A stretch of 64,000 nucleotides of DNA from Halosimplex litoreum. Lineage in GTDB: Archaea > Halobacteriota > Halobacteria > Halobacteriales > Haloarculaceae. Below are positions 1 through 6,164 of the stretch, in pieces. Every line of letters begins with the position of its first letter. Positions within the stretch are counted from its first letter, which is position 1. Below the pieces are notes generated by a model. It worked only from the letters and a program-made list of their open reading frames with translations, made no database searches and had not been told where the DNA came from. A program made the translations under genes and the position numbers. The stretch is taken from assembly GCF_016065055.1 (NCBI RefSeq), contig NZ_CP065856.1, positions 2,851,836 to 2,915,835 of the forward strand, in the 5' to 3' direction.

Positions 1-593
1 GTCTCGTTGCGGGCGTTGGTGACGGCGTTGACGAACGTCGACTTGCCGACGTTGGGGTAGCCGGCGACGACGATGGTCGGCTCGTCGGGGCGGATGTCCG
101 GGAGCGTCTTCAGGTCGTCGCGGGCGGCGCCGACGGCGGCGAGGTCGTCCTCGACCTCCTCGACCACGTCGGCGATGCGGGCGAAGGCCTGTTTGCGGAT
201 CTTCCTCGCGGTGTCGATGTCGCTGTTGGCGAGCCGCTCGGCGTATTCGCGGCGGATGTCCGCGGTCTTGCGGCTGGCCCACCCGACTTCCGAGAGGTGC
301 TGGCGGACGGCGTCGATGCCGCCGATGTCGGGGGCGTCGTCGCCGGTGGTGTTGGAGGCGACGACGGCGTCGGCGAGTTCGCGGTAGAACGGGTCCAGGT
401 CGTCGAAGTCGGGCCAGGCGGTGACGACGTTCTCCAGGTTGTCGGAGGCGATGTTCGACGCGGTCTGGAGCATCGACTGCTGGGCGTCGAGGCCGTCCTT
501 GGCCCGCCCCGCACGCGCGGCCCGCGAGAACGCCTTGTCCACCAGCTCCTCGGCGGTCGGCGTCGTCGGCAGGTCCTCGAACGGTTGGCTCAT
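1..593 (-). CDS. NOG1-family GTP-binding protein (N-terminal part, cut by window edge)
   Basis: The first 197 residues are visible; the C-terminal part lies beyond base 1. The start is the ATG at 593-591, with an AT-rich TTTTA box about 25 bases upstream on the minus strand. Residues 1-165 are the helical N-terminal region of NOG1, rich in Arg, Asp and Glu. The Walker A loop GYPNVGKST is at residues 178-186, followed by FVNAVTNA, which is the TrmE-Era-EngA-like GTPase signature. NOG1 proteins act in assembly of the large ribosomal subunit. The family call is strong from the P-loop and its position; the remaining G motifs are outside the window. Confidence 0.9.
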   Translation of the reverse strand, partial: MSQPFEDLPTTPTAEELVDKAFSRAARAGRAKDGLDAQQSMLQTASNIASDNLENVVTAWPDFDDLDPFYRELADAVVASNTTGDDAPDIGGIDAVRQHLSEVGWASRKTADIRREYAERLANSDIDTARKIRKQAFARIADVVEEVEDDLAAVGAARDDLKTLPDIRPDEPTIVVAGYPNVGKSTFVNAVTNARNE

Positions 594-787
594 TGAACAC
601 CCGTAGACGGCCGCCGCGTAAAAGGCCGTTTACTCGGCGACGCCCGTGCGAGTGCGCCACAGCCCGCGAGCGCGCCGTCGGCCGCGGTCCCGGGGTCGCC
701 GCCAGGCCCGGTCCCGATTCGCAGTCCGGTGCCTCGACCTGCGAACCCCAGCGGATCGCATATCAACGACGGTCCCCTACCTCACCT

Positions 788-1153
788 ATGACCGACTGGA
801 GCGCAGTCGTCTGGGGGTTCGTCGCCGGTATCGTCGCGGGACTCGTCGCCTTCCTCGTCCCGGTGGTCGGCCACATCGGCGCCGGGCTGGTCGCCGGGTT
901 CGTTGCCGGCTACCTCGCCGGCGGCGGCCTCGGCAGCGGCCTCTGGCACGGCCTACTCGCCGGTGCCTTCGGTGGGCTGGTGCTCGTCCTCGTCACCGCC
1001 CCCATCGCCGGCCTGCTCGGCGGCGTCCTCGGCGGCCCCATCGGCGGCCTGTTCGGCGGGCTCAGCGTGATCGTCGTCGGCCTCGTCATCGCGTTCGTCT
1101 TCGCCCTCGACAGCGCCGTCGGCGGCGCAATCGGCGCCATCCTCGCCGACTGA
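788..1153 (+). CDS. Small Gly/Ala-rich membrane protein, DUF5518-like
   Basis: 121 residues from the ATG at 788; an in-frame upstream extension to 593 exists but is Arg-rich and looks non-coding. After a short MTDWSAV start the protein is almost wholly hydrophobic and glycine-rich (GLVAGFVAGYLAGGG, GGVLGGPIGGLFGG), giving about four closely packed membrane segments. This pattern is typical of the haloarchaeal DUF5518 family, whose function is unknown. It stands apart from its neighbours, with its own upstream region of about 190 bases between it and the divergent NOG1 gene. Confidence 0.75.
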   Translation: MTDWSAVVWGFVAGIVAGLVAFLVPVVGHIGAGLVAGFVAGYLAGGGLGSGLWHGLLAGAFGGLVLVLVTAPIAGLLGGVLGGPIGGLFGGLSVIVVGLVIAFVFALDSAVGGAIGAILAD

Positions 1154-1200
1154 ACCACCGCGAAAGTCACGTTTTTGCCGCTCCCGGCCCGAACGTCGAC

Positions 1201-1515
1201 ATGGCCGAGATCGACGCCAGCGAAGTCCTACCCAACGAGCACGTCCAGAGCATGGCCGCCGCCGGTCGCGTCACTCAGATGCACCGCGGGCACAAGTACG
1301 CCGACGAGGGCGACACCTTCGAGATCGAGGGGGCGACCTTCGAGGTGACCGACGTGACCCGCCGCACGCTCGGCGACCTGACCGACGAGGACGCCCAGCG
1401 AGAGGGGTCGGAGGACCTCGAAGCGTACCGCGAGCGACTGAACCGCGTCCACGACTCCTTCGAGTGGGACGACGACAGCGAGGTCGTCCGCCACCGCTTC
1501 GAGCCGCGGGAGTAG
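1201..1515 (+). CDS. ASCH-domain-like small protein
   Basis: 104 residues starting at the ATG at 1201 (MAEIDASEVLPNEHV). The fold looks beta-rich with a charged C-terminal helix: a VTQMHRGHKYADEGD segment followed by FEIEGATFEVTDVTRRTLGDL. This arrangement, a short RGxKYA motif followed by an EGxxFEVTDV strand pair, is that of haloarchaeal ASCH proteins. ASCH domains are related to PUA domains and are thought to bind RNA or modified nucleosides; the substrate here is unknown. It is 47 bases after the DUF5518-like gene and on the same strand, so the two may be cotranscribed. Confidence 0.7.
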   Translation: MAEIDASEVLPNEHVQSMAAAGRVTQMHRGHKYADEGDTFEIEGATFEVTDVTRRTLGDLTDEDAQREGSEDLEAYRERLNRVHDSFEWDDDSEVVRHRFEPRE

Positions 1516-1596
1516 TCCCCACGAGCGGTGAGACCGTCGGCGAAAGTGATATCCGTGTTTCCGCGTTACTCACCGTTACAACCGTTACGATCAGTC

Positions 1597-1965
1597 ATGC
1601 CCGTAAATTTCGACGAATACGCCGACCGGCAGAGCGAGAACGAACTCGCGTTCGACCCCGATACACACGCGTACCACATCCTCACGTTTCTCGGAGAGCG
1701 CCCGGAGACGGGTTTCAGACCGGCCGAGATCGCAGAAGAGACCGGGATCAAACCGGGGAGCGTTCGCGGTACGCTGAAACGTCTCGAAGAGCAGGGTCTC
1801 GTCCGTCACGCCGAACCGTTCTGGGCGATCGGCGACGACGACCGTCTGGCCGCGTCGACCGGGACGATGCTGGGACTCGAAGCGATCGGTGACCGATACG
1901 CAGACGACGAGTTCGAGGGCTGGGACGAGAACGCGGTCGACCCGCGTGAGATGCGTGACGGGTAG
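1597..1965 (+). CDS. Winged-helix DNA-binding protein, probable antitoxin
   Basis: 122 residues from the ATG at 1597. Residues 20-70 carry a winged helix: YHILTFLGERPE, then AEIAEETGIKPGSVRGTLKRLEEQGLV, a clear helix-turn-helix with recognition helix, followed by a short wing. The C-terminal half is acidic (DDEFEGWDENAVDP). The stop codon overlaps by 11 bases the GTG start of a MazF/PemK-like gene. That coupling and the small sizes suggest a type II antitoxin that also represses its own operon. The HTH is seen directly; the antitoxin role is inferred from context. Confidence 0.8.
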   Translation: MPVNFDEYADRQSENELAFDPDTHAYHILTFLGERPETGFRPAEIAEETGIKPGSVRGTLKRLEEQGLVRHAEPFWAIGDDDRLAASTGTMLGLEAIGDRYADDEFEGWDENAVDPREMRDG

Positions 1966-2296
1966 CCAGCCGTTCCAGCGCGCCGACGTGGTCAAACACC
2001 CCGCACCGTTCAAGAACCCTCCGAATCACCGGTATTTTGTCGTCTTGAGCGACGACGACCATCCCTTCCATGGAGAAGAATACGCCGTCGTCGCACTCAC
2101 GTCGAAACAGCGACCGGAAGCGGTCGAGATCGAAGCCGACGACTGGCGGTTCGGCGGACCACCCGGAGACAGTTACGCCTCACCGTGGTACACGTTCACT
2201 ATCAAACACGCCGATATCGGTAGCGCACAGGGAAGTATCACGGACGCGATGGCCGATACGATAGCGAACGAAGCCGCGTCGTACCTCGGCGTGTAG
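1955..2296 (+). CDS. MazF/PemK-like toxin, putative mRNA endonuclease
   Basis: 113 residues from the GTG at 1955, read out of the last codons of the upstream HTH gene; a farther ATG at 1889 lies deep inside that gene and is unlikely. The sequence has the MazF/PemK beta-barrel layout: ADVVKHPAPFKNPPNHRYFVVLSDDDHPF resembles the first strands with the conserved basic loop, EYAVVALTS is the core strand, and a C-terminal helix (AMADTIANEAASYL) closes the fold. MazF toxins cut mRNA at short sites and are neutralised by the partner antitoxin. I did not identify the catalytic residues with certainty. Gene order antitoxin then toxin fits the family. Confidence 0.7.
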   Translation: MTGSQPFQRADVVKHPAPFKNPPNHRYFVVLSDDDHPFHGEEYAVVALTSKQRPEAVEIEADDWRFGGPPGDSYASPWYTFTIKHADIGSAQGSITDAMADTIANEAASYLGV

Positions 2297-2356
2297 CGCC
2301 CGCCGATCGACGTACACTTCTCTCACGGAACGGATGCCACGGCACGCTTCTGACTC

Positions 2357-2644
2357 CTACCGCCGCTCGGACAGCTCCTCGCGCAGGTCTTCGAGATCCA
2401 TATCCTTCATCGAGAGCAGGACGAGCAGGTGATAGACGATGTCGGCCGACTCGTGGGCGATCTCGTCGCGGTCGTCGTCCTTTGCCGCCAGCAGCAGCTC
2501 GGTGGTCTCCTCGCCGAGCTTCTCCAGCACGGCGTTCTCGCCTTTCTCGTGGGTGAACAGCGAGGTGGTGTAGGAATCGTCGGGGAGCTCTTCCTTCCGG
2601 TCCTCGATGACGGCGAACACGTCGTCGAGTACGTCGTCGGTCAT
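2357..2644 (-). CDS. hisE: Phosphoribosyl-ATP pyrophosphatase HisE
   Basis: 95 residues from the ATG at 2644-2642, the usual length for a free-standing HisE. It hydrolyses phosphoribosyl-ATP to phosphoribosyl-AMP, the second step of histidine synthesis, in the cytoplasm. The diagnostic MazG-like helices are clear: SYTTSLF, then EKLGEETTELLLAAK and EIAHESADIVYHLLVLL, carrying the Glu/Asp residues that bind magnesium (EExxE and ExxD). It is on the same strand as a SHOCT protein and pdxT upstream, an order often seen in haloarchaea. The longer in-frame reading upstream is Arg-rich shadow sequence. Confidence 0.93.
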   Translation of the reverse strand: MTDDVLDDVFAVIEDRKEELPDDSYTTSLFTHEKGENAVLEKLGEETTELLLAAKDDDRDEIAHESADIVYHLLVLLSMKDMDLEDLREELSERR

Positions 2645-2727
2645 TACCCGGGCTGTCGACGCGCTCCGGTAAGTCCCCTCGGGTTCGTCCCGCGGGTGCG
2701 ACGGCGGCCCCGCCCGCCGCCGACCGC

Positions 2728-3051
2728 TTACCGCCGGTCGCGTTCGGCGAGCCGGATCCGGCGCTCCTCGAAGGCCTCGTCGTCGATCTCGCCACGGGCG
2801 TAGCGCCGTTCGAGCGTCGTCATCGGGTCGACCCCGTCGGTCGCGTCCGCCGCCGACGGACCGGCCACTCCGTCGACTCGGGTCGCGAGCAGGTAGACGG
2901 CGGCGGCGAACAGCGCGACCGAGAGGCTCACCCACAGCAGTCCCCAGGGGAGTCCGAACCCCAGCCAGCCGCCTCCGCCCGCGGCGCCCATCGCTCCCCC
3001 GCCCGGTCCGTGGTGCGGTCCGTGCTGAAGCAGGTGTATCGTATCGATCAT
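2728..3051 (-). CDS. SHOCT-domain membrane protein
   Basis: 107 residues. A His/Gly-rich N-terminus is followed by one or two membrane segments around residues 28-57 (LGFGLPWGLLWVSLSVALFAAAVYLLA), then a flexible acidic linker. The C-terminus ends in a SHOCT motif: MTTLERRYARGEIDDEAFEERRIRLAE, the short helical module that often sits at protein ends and is thought to mediate oligomerisation. The function of the whole protein is unknown. It lies between hisE and pdxT on the same strand. Confidence 0.82.
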   Translation of the reverse strand: MIDTIHLLQHGPHHGPGGGAMGAAGGGGWLGFGLPWGLLWVSLSVALFAAAVYLLATRVDGVAGPSAADATDGVDPMTTLERRYARGEIDDEAFEERRIRLAERDRR

Positions 3052-3199
3052 CGGTGTCGCCCTCGTGTGAACGGAGGCGCTCCGGGGATAAACCGCCGGC
3101 CGGGATTGTCACGACCTGAGAACGGGGTCGATCCCGCCGAGTTCGCGGGTCGGGACACTCCCCGCTCGCTTATCCGAGGTCGCTCCCTGCGTCTGCTCA

Positions 3200-3216
3200 C
3201 GGGGCCGAAGGCCCCG
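3200..3216. repeat. Perfect hairpin with GAA loop
   Basis: CGGGGCCGAAGGCCCCG: arms of 7 bases with a 3-base GAA loop. It sits in the gap between the SHOCT gene and the pdxT stop, 12 bases from a second hairpin. It could end pdxT transcription (minus strand), but lacks a T tract. It has the same build (short GC-rich arms, 2-3 base loop) as hairpins elsewhere in the window. Confidence 0.6.
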
Positions 3217-3227
3217 TTCGCATGGTA

Positions 3228-3248
3228 TGCGGGACCTACGGTCCCGCA
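3228..3248. repeat. Perfect hairpin overlapping the pdxT stop
   Basis: Arms of 9 bases (TGCGGGACC and GGTCCCGCA) around a TAC loop. The hairpin covers the last codons and stop of pdxT, so the final residues of PdxT are encoded by the palindrome itself. On the pdxT transcript it would fold as a stable stem at the end of the coding region. Confidence 0.65.
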
Positions 3249-3841
3249 CTAGTCGCGACCTCGTTCTCGAAAAAGGCGAGGTCGTGAATCCGCGCGTCGT
3301 CGGTCAGCTCGGGGTGGAAGGAGGTGGCGACGACGGGGCCGTCGCGGACGGCGACGGCGCGGCCGTCCCACTCGGCCAGGACCTCCACGTCGCCGACGGA
3401 ATCGATGACGGGCGCGCGGATGAACACGGCGGGGAACGGCTCGTCGAGGCCGGTCACGTCCAGCGGCGCCTCGAAGCTGTCGGCCTGGCGGCCGAAGGCG
3501 TTGCGCTCGACGGTCACGTCCACGAGCCCGAGCGCGTCGACGCGGTCGTCGTTCGGGTCGGCCGAGGCGACGATGAGCCCGGCACAGGTCGCCAGCACGG
3601 GCTTGCCGTCGGCGACGTGGGCTTCGATCTCGGCGGCGATCCCCTCGCGGTCGAGATGTCGGGAGATGGCCGTCGACTCCCCGCCCGGCAGGAGGAGGAT
3701 GTCGCAGTCGGGGACGACTCCGGACTGTCGGATCTCGACGACGTCGGCATCGGCGCAGTGGCTCGTGGCGGCTCGTCGGATGGCGTCGGCGTGTTCGCTC
3801 ACGTCGCCCTGCACGGCGACGACGCCCGCCCTGATGGTCAT
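3236..3841 (-). CDS. pdxT: Pyridoxal 5'-phosphate synthase glutaminase subunit PdxT
   Basis: 201 residues from the ATG at 3841. PdxT hydrolyses glutamine and passes ammonia to PdxS, which makes pyridoxal phosphate from ribose 5-phosphate and glyceraldehyde 3-phosphate. The class I glutaminase triad is complete: Cys86 in LATCAGLIV, and His176 and Glu178 in SFHPEL. The PdxT-specific LPGGEST motif is at residues 51-57. Length is normal. The end of the gene lies in a hairpin at 3228-3248. pdxS is not in the window. Confidence 0.96.
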   Translation of the reverse strand: MTIRAGVVAVQGDVSEHADAIRRAATSHCADADVVEIRQSGVVPDCDILLLPGGESTAISRHLDREGIAAEIEAHVADGKPVLATCAGLIVASADPNDDRVDALGLVDVTVERNAFGRQADSFEAPLDVTGLDEPFPAVFIRAPVIDSVGDVEVLAEWDGRAVAVRDGPVVATSFHPELTDDARIHDLAFFENEVATSAGP

Positions 3842-3948
3842 ACCACTCCTATCGAACCTGCGGCGAAAAACCTCTCGCTCTCCGCGGGCGCCGCGGCGGG
3901 CGACGGTAGTGCCAAACTGTTAGGGGTAGTGAGGCCGACAGTCGACCC

Positions 3949-4962
3949 ATGTCAGAGAGCCGGGACCCGGTCGAGGCGCGCGCGGACGGCGAGCGCGACC
4001 TCTACGAGGTGTCCACGTGGGAGCCGCGGTCACTGCTGGACAAGCTGTCGGTGTTCGTGTACGGGACCGGGGTGTCGGCGCTACGACTGTTCGTCGTGGT
4101 GCTCGCGCTGGTCATCCTCGGGGTGCAGGTGATCCTCGGTGGGCTGGGGGCGGTGGCGAATCCAGTCATCGGCACGTTCACGCTGCTGTCGGCGGTGCCG
4201 GCGCTGGGTCTGGCGGCGTACGTCTGGTACGCCGACGTGACGAGTTCCGAACCGCTGGAGCTGCTCGTCGGCACGTTCGCGCTCGGGGTCCTGTTCGCCG
4301 GGTTCGCCGGCGTCGTCAACACTGTCGTCAACGTCTCGCTGGAGAGCCTGGGGCTCATGTTCTGGGGGACGCAGATCCTCTATTTCTTCCTCGTCGTCGG
4401 GCCGGTCGAGGAGACGGTGAAGCTGCTGGCGGTCCGGCTGTACGCCTATCGCACGCCGGAGTTCGACGCGGTCGTCGACGGCGCGGTCTACGGCGCGATG
4501 GCCGGGCTGGGCTTCGCGACCATCGAGAACGCCATCTACATCGCCGGCCAGACCCAGGGCGTCGCCGACACGTTCAACCTCGTCGTGACCGGCACCGGCA
4601 TCACCGCCGTCCGCGCACTGGCGGGGCCGGGCCACGTCATCTACTCCGCGTTCGCCGGCTACTACCTCGGCCTGGCGAAGTTCAACCGCGACCGTGCCGG
4701 CCCTATCGTCGTCAAGGGCCTGCTGATCGCCACGGTCGTCCACGCGCTGTACAATACGCTGTCGGGATTCGTCCCGGGCCTCGTCGCCGGTGTGACCGGG
4801 ATCCCGTGGTTCGTCGCTTTCTTCGGGTTCGTCATCCTCTACGACGGGATCTTCGGACTCCTGCTGATCCGGAAGATCTCCCGGTACCGGCGAGCGTACC
4901 ACGAGTCCACCGACGAAGCCCCCGACGGCGAGCGGGCCGACATGACCGAGTTCGACGGCTGA
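3949..4962 (+). CDS. PrsW-family intramembrane metalloprotease
   Basis: 337 residues with about eight membrane segments. A cytoplasmic N-terminal region of about 35 residues (YEVSTWEPRSLLDKLS) is followed by hydrophobic helices. The PrsW/CPBP-type active-site pattern is present: GPVEETVKLL (Glu154, Glu155), then FATIENAIYIAG, and His residues in AGPGHVIYSAFAGYYLG and VVHALYNTLSG. In Bacillus, PrsW cleaves the anti-sigma factor RsiW. Archaea lack that system, so the target here is unknown. The gene is divergent from pdxT and followed by the convergent ribE. Confidence 0.88.
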   Translation: MSESRDPVEARADGERDLYEVSTWEPRSLLDKLSVFVYGTGVSALRLFVVVLALVILGVQVILGGLGAVANPVIGTFTLLSAVPALGLAAYVWYADVTSSEPLELLVGTFALGVLFAGFAGVVNTVVNVSLESLGLMFWGTQILYFFLVVGPVEETVKLLAVRLYAYRTPEFDAVVDGAVYGAMAGLGFATIENAIYIAGQTQGVADTFNLVVTGTGITAVRALAGPGHVIYSAFAGYYLGLAKFNRDRAGPIVVKGLLIATVVHALYNTLSGFVPGLVAGVTGIPWFVAFFGFVILYDGIFGLLLIRKISRYRRAYHESTDEAPDGERADMTEFDG

Positions 4963-5005
4963 GCGGCCACTGCCGTCCGCATCGCTCGGATGCTACGACC
5001 CGGCG

Positions 5006-5716
5006 CTACCGATACTCGCCGAGCGCCTCTCGCACCGCGGCCACGTCGGCGCCGGCCTCGGCGTCGCGCTCGGCCATCCCGAGCATCCGCTCGACGTACT
5101 TGGCGAACACGTCCACCTCGACGTGGACGGGGTCGCCCGGTTCCTTCGCCGAGAGCGTCGTCTCGTGGTAGGTCGTCGGGATGATCGCCACCGAGAAGGT
5201 CCCGCCGGCATCGTCGAGCGCGGCGACGGTCAGGCTGATCCCGTCGAGCGCGATCGACCCCTTCTCGACGACGTACTGTTCGAGTCCGGGCGGTAGCTCG
5301 AAGGTGTACGCCCAGTCACCGTCGGACGACTCGTCGCCCGACGAGGTCCCCCTCGCTTCGCTCGCGGGACCCTCGCCGACGCGCTCGATGTCGACGATCT
5401 CCGTCGTGCCGTCGACGTGGCCCTGGACGACGTGGCCGTCGAAGCGCTCGTCGGCCGCCAGCGCCCGCTCTAAGTTGACTTCCTGCCCCTCGCTCGCACT
5501 GTCGAAGGTCGTCCGTTCCAGCGTCTCGGCGGCCAGGAACACCGAGAACCACTCGCCGTCGGCGTGGTCCTCGACGGTGAGACACGCGCCGTCGACGCTG
5601 ATGCTCTGGCCGCCCGTCAGGTCCGCAAAGCCCGTCGCGATCCGGAGTCGACGACCCGCGTCGCTGTCCTCGATATCGACGATCTCGCCCGTCTCCTCGA
5701 CGATCCCGGTGAACAT
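5006..5716 (-). CDS. ribE: Riboflavin synthase, alpha chain, with a short insertion
   Basis: 236 residues from the MFTGIVEE start at 5716. The protein has the two lumazine-binding barrels of riboflavin synthase, which turns two 6,7-dimethyl-8-ribityllumazine molecules into riboflavin and a pyrimidine by-product. Barrel 1 covers about residues 1-95 (SISVDGACLTV) and barrel 2 about 96-210 (GHVVQGHVDG start, SIALDGISLTV). Between VDIERVGE and WAYTFELP there is an extra segment of about 20 residues (GPASEARGTSSGDESSDGD) that the family does not normally have. Its DNA contains an imperfect palindrome at 5345-5371. The insertion keeps the frame and lies in a surface loop between strands, so the enzyme is probably active. 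Confidence 0.94.
   Translation of the reverse strand: MFTGIVEETGEIVDIEDSDAGRRLRIATGFADLTGGQSISVDGACLTVEDHADGEWFSVFLAAETLERTTFDSASEGQEVNLERALAADERFDGHVVQGHVDGTTEIVDIERVGEGPASEARGTSSGDESSDGDWAYTFELPPGLEQYVVEKGSIALDGISLTVAALDDAGGTFSVAIIPTTYHETTLSAKEPGDPVHVEVDVFAKYVERMLGMAERDAEAGADVAAVREALGEYR
5345..5371. repeat. ribE: Palindromic element inserted inside ribE
   Basis: The core TCGCTTCGCTC is at 5353-5363, flanked by arms of eight bases (GGTCCCCC and GCGGGACC) that pair at seven positions. The same 11-base core with different complementary arms occurs at 9682-9704 and 55158-55178. Here it is translated as PASEARG within the ribE insertion. Confidence 0.7.
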
Positions 5717-5850
5717 ACCCGACGCTTGGGACGATCGTCGCAAAAGGGTTATTGTTCTCGGATCTGGAACGCGGTCAGGGGTCGTGGGCGGTGCGAAGGG
5801 GGTGGTGCGGAGGCGCGGGGCTTTTGCCGGTCGGGGCGGTACCGGGGTGC

Positions 5851-6099
5851 ATGGCGCGGAGCATCCTCGGGATGGTCGGGCTCGGGACGACGCTGGTGTT
5901 CGCGATCCCGGTCGCGTTGCTCGGGCTGGAGTTCCTGCTGGCCCGGGGACAGCCGACCGTCGGCGGGGGCCTGCTCGTCGTCGCCGTGCTGATGGTCGCC
6001 ATCGAGGAGTACGTCACGACGCCGGACGACCTGACGGGCAAGGCCGTCGACAAGACGGTCGGCGCGGTCGCGAAGTCGCCCGACGACGAGGAGGAGTGA
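5851..6099 (+). CDS. Small haloarchaeal membrane protein
   Basis: 82 residues from the ATG at 5851. Two membrane helices are visible (GMVGLGTTLVFAIPVALLG and GGGLLVVAVLMVAIEEY), followed by a polar tail that ends in DDEEE. The IEEYVTTPDDLTGKA segment after the second helix is typical of a conserved haloarchaeal family (DUF7533-like). Function unknown. It precedes the Agl23-like gene on the same strand with a gap of 65 bases. Confidence 0.7.
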   Translation: MARSILGMVGLGTTLVFAIPVALLGLEFLLARGQPTVGGGLLVVAVLMVAIEEYVTTPDDLTGKAVDKTVGAVAKSPDDEEE

Positions 6100-6164
6100 C
6101 CCGCTCCGGATGTGACTCGTTGGAGATCCAAGAGTTGAAATCGTGAGCGAGCGACACCGCGGAC

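Noticed and set aside
2238-2795. Extended upstream starts for hisE and ribE
   Set aside because: The longer frames add Arg-rich residues that are out of keeping with the families; MTDDVLDD and MFTGIVEE are the conserved starts.
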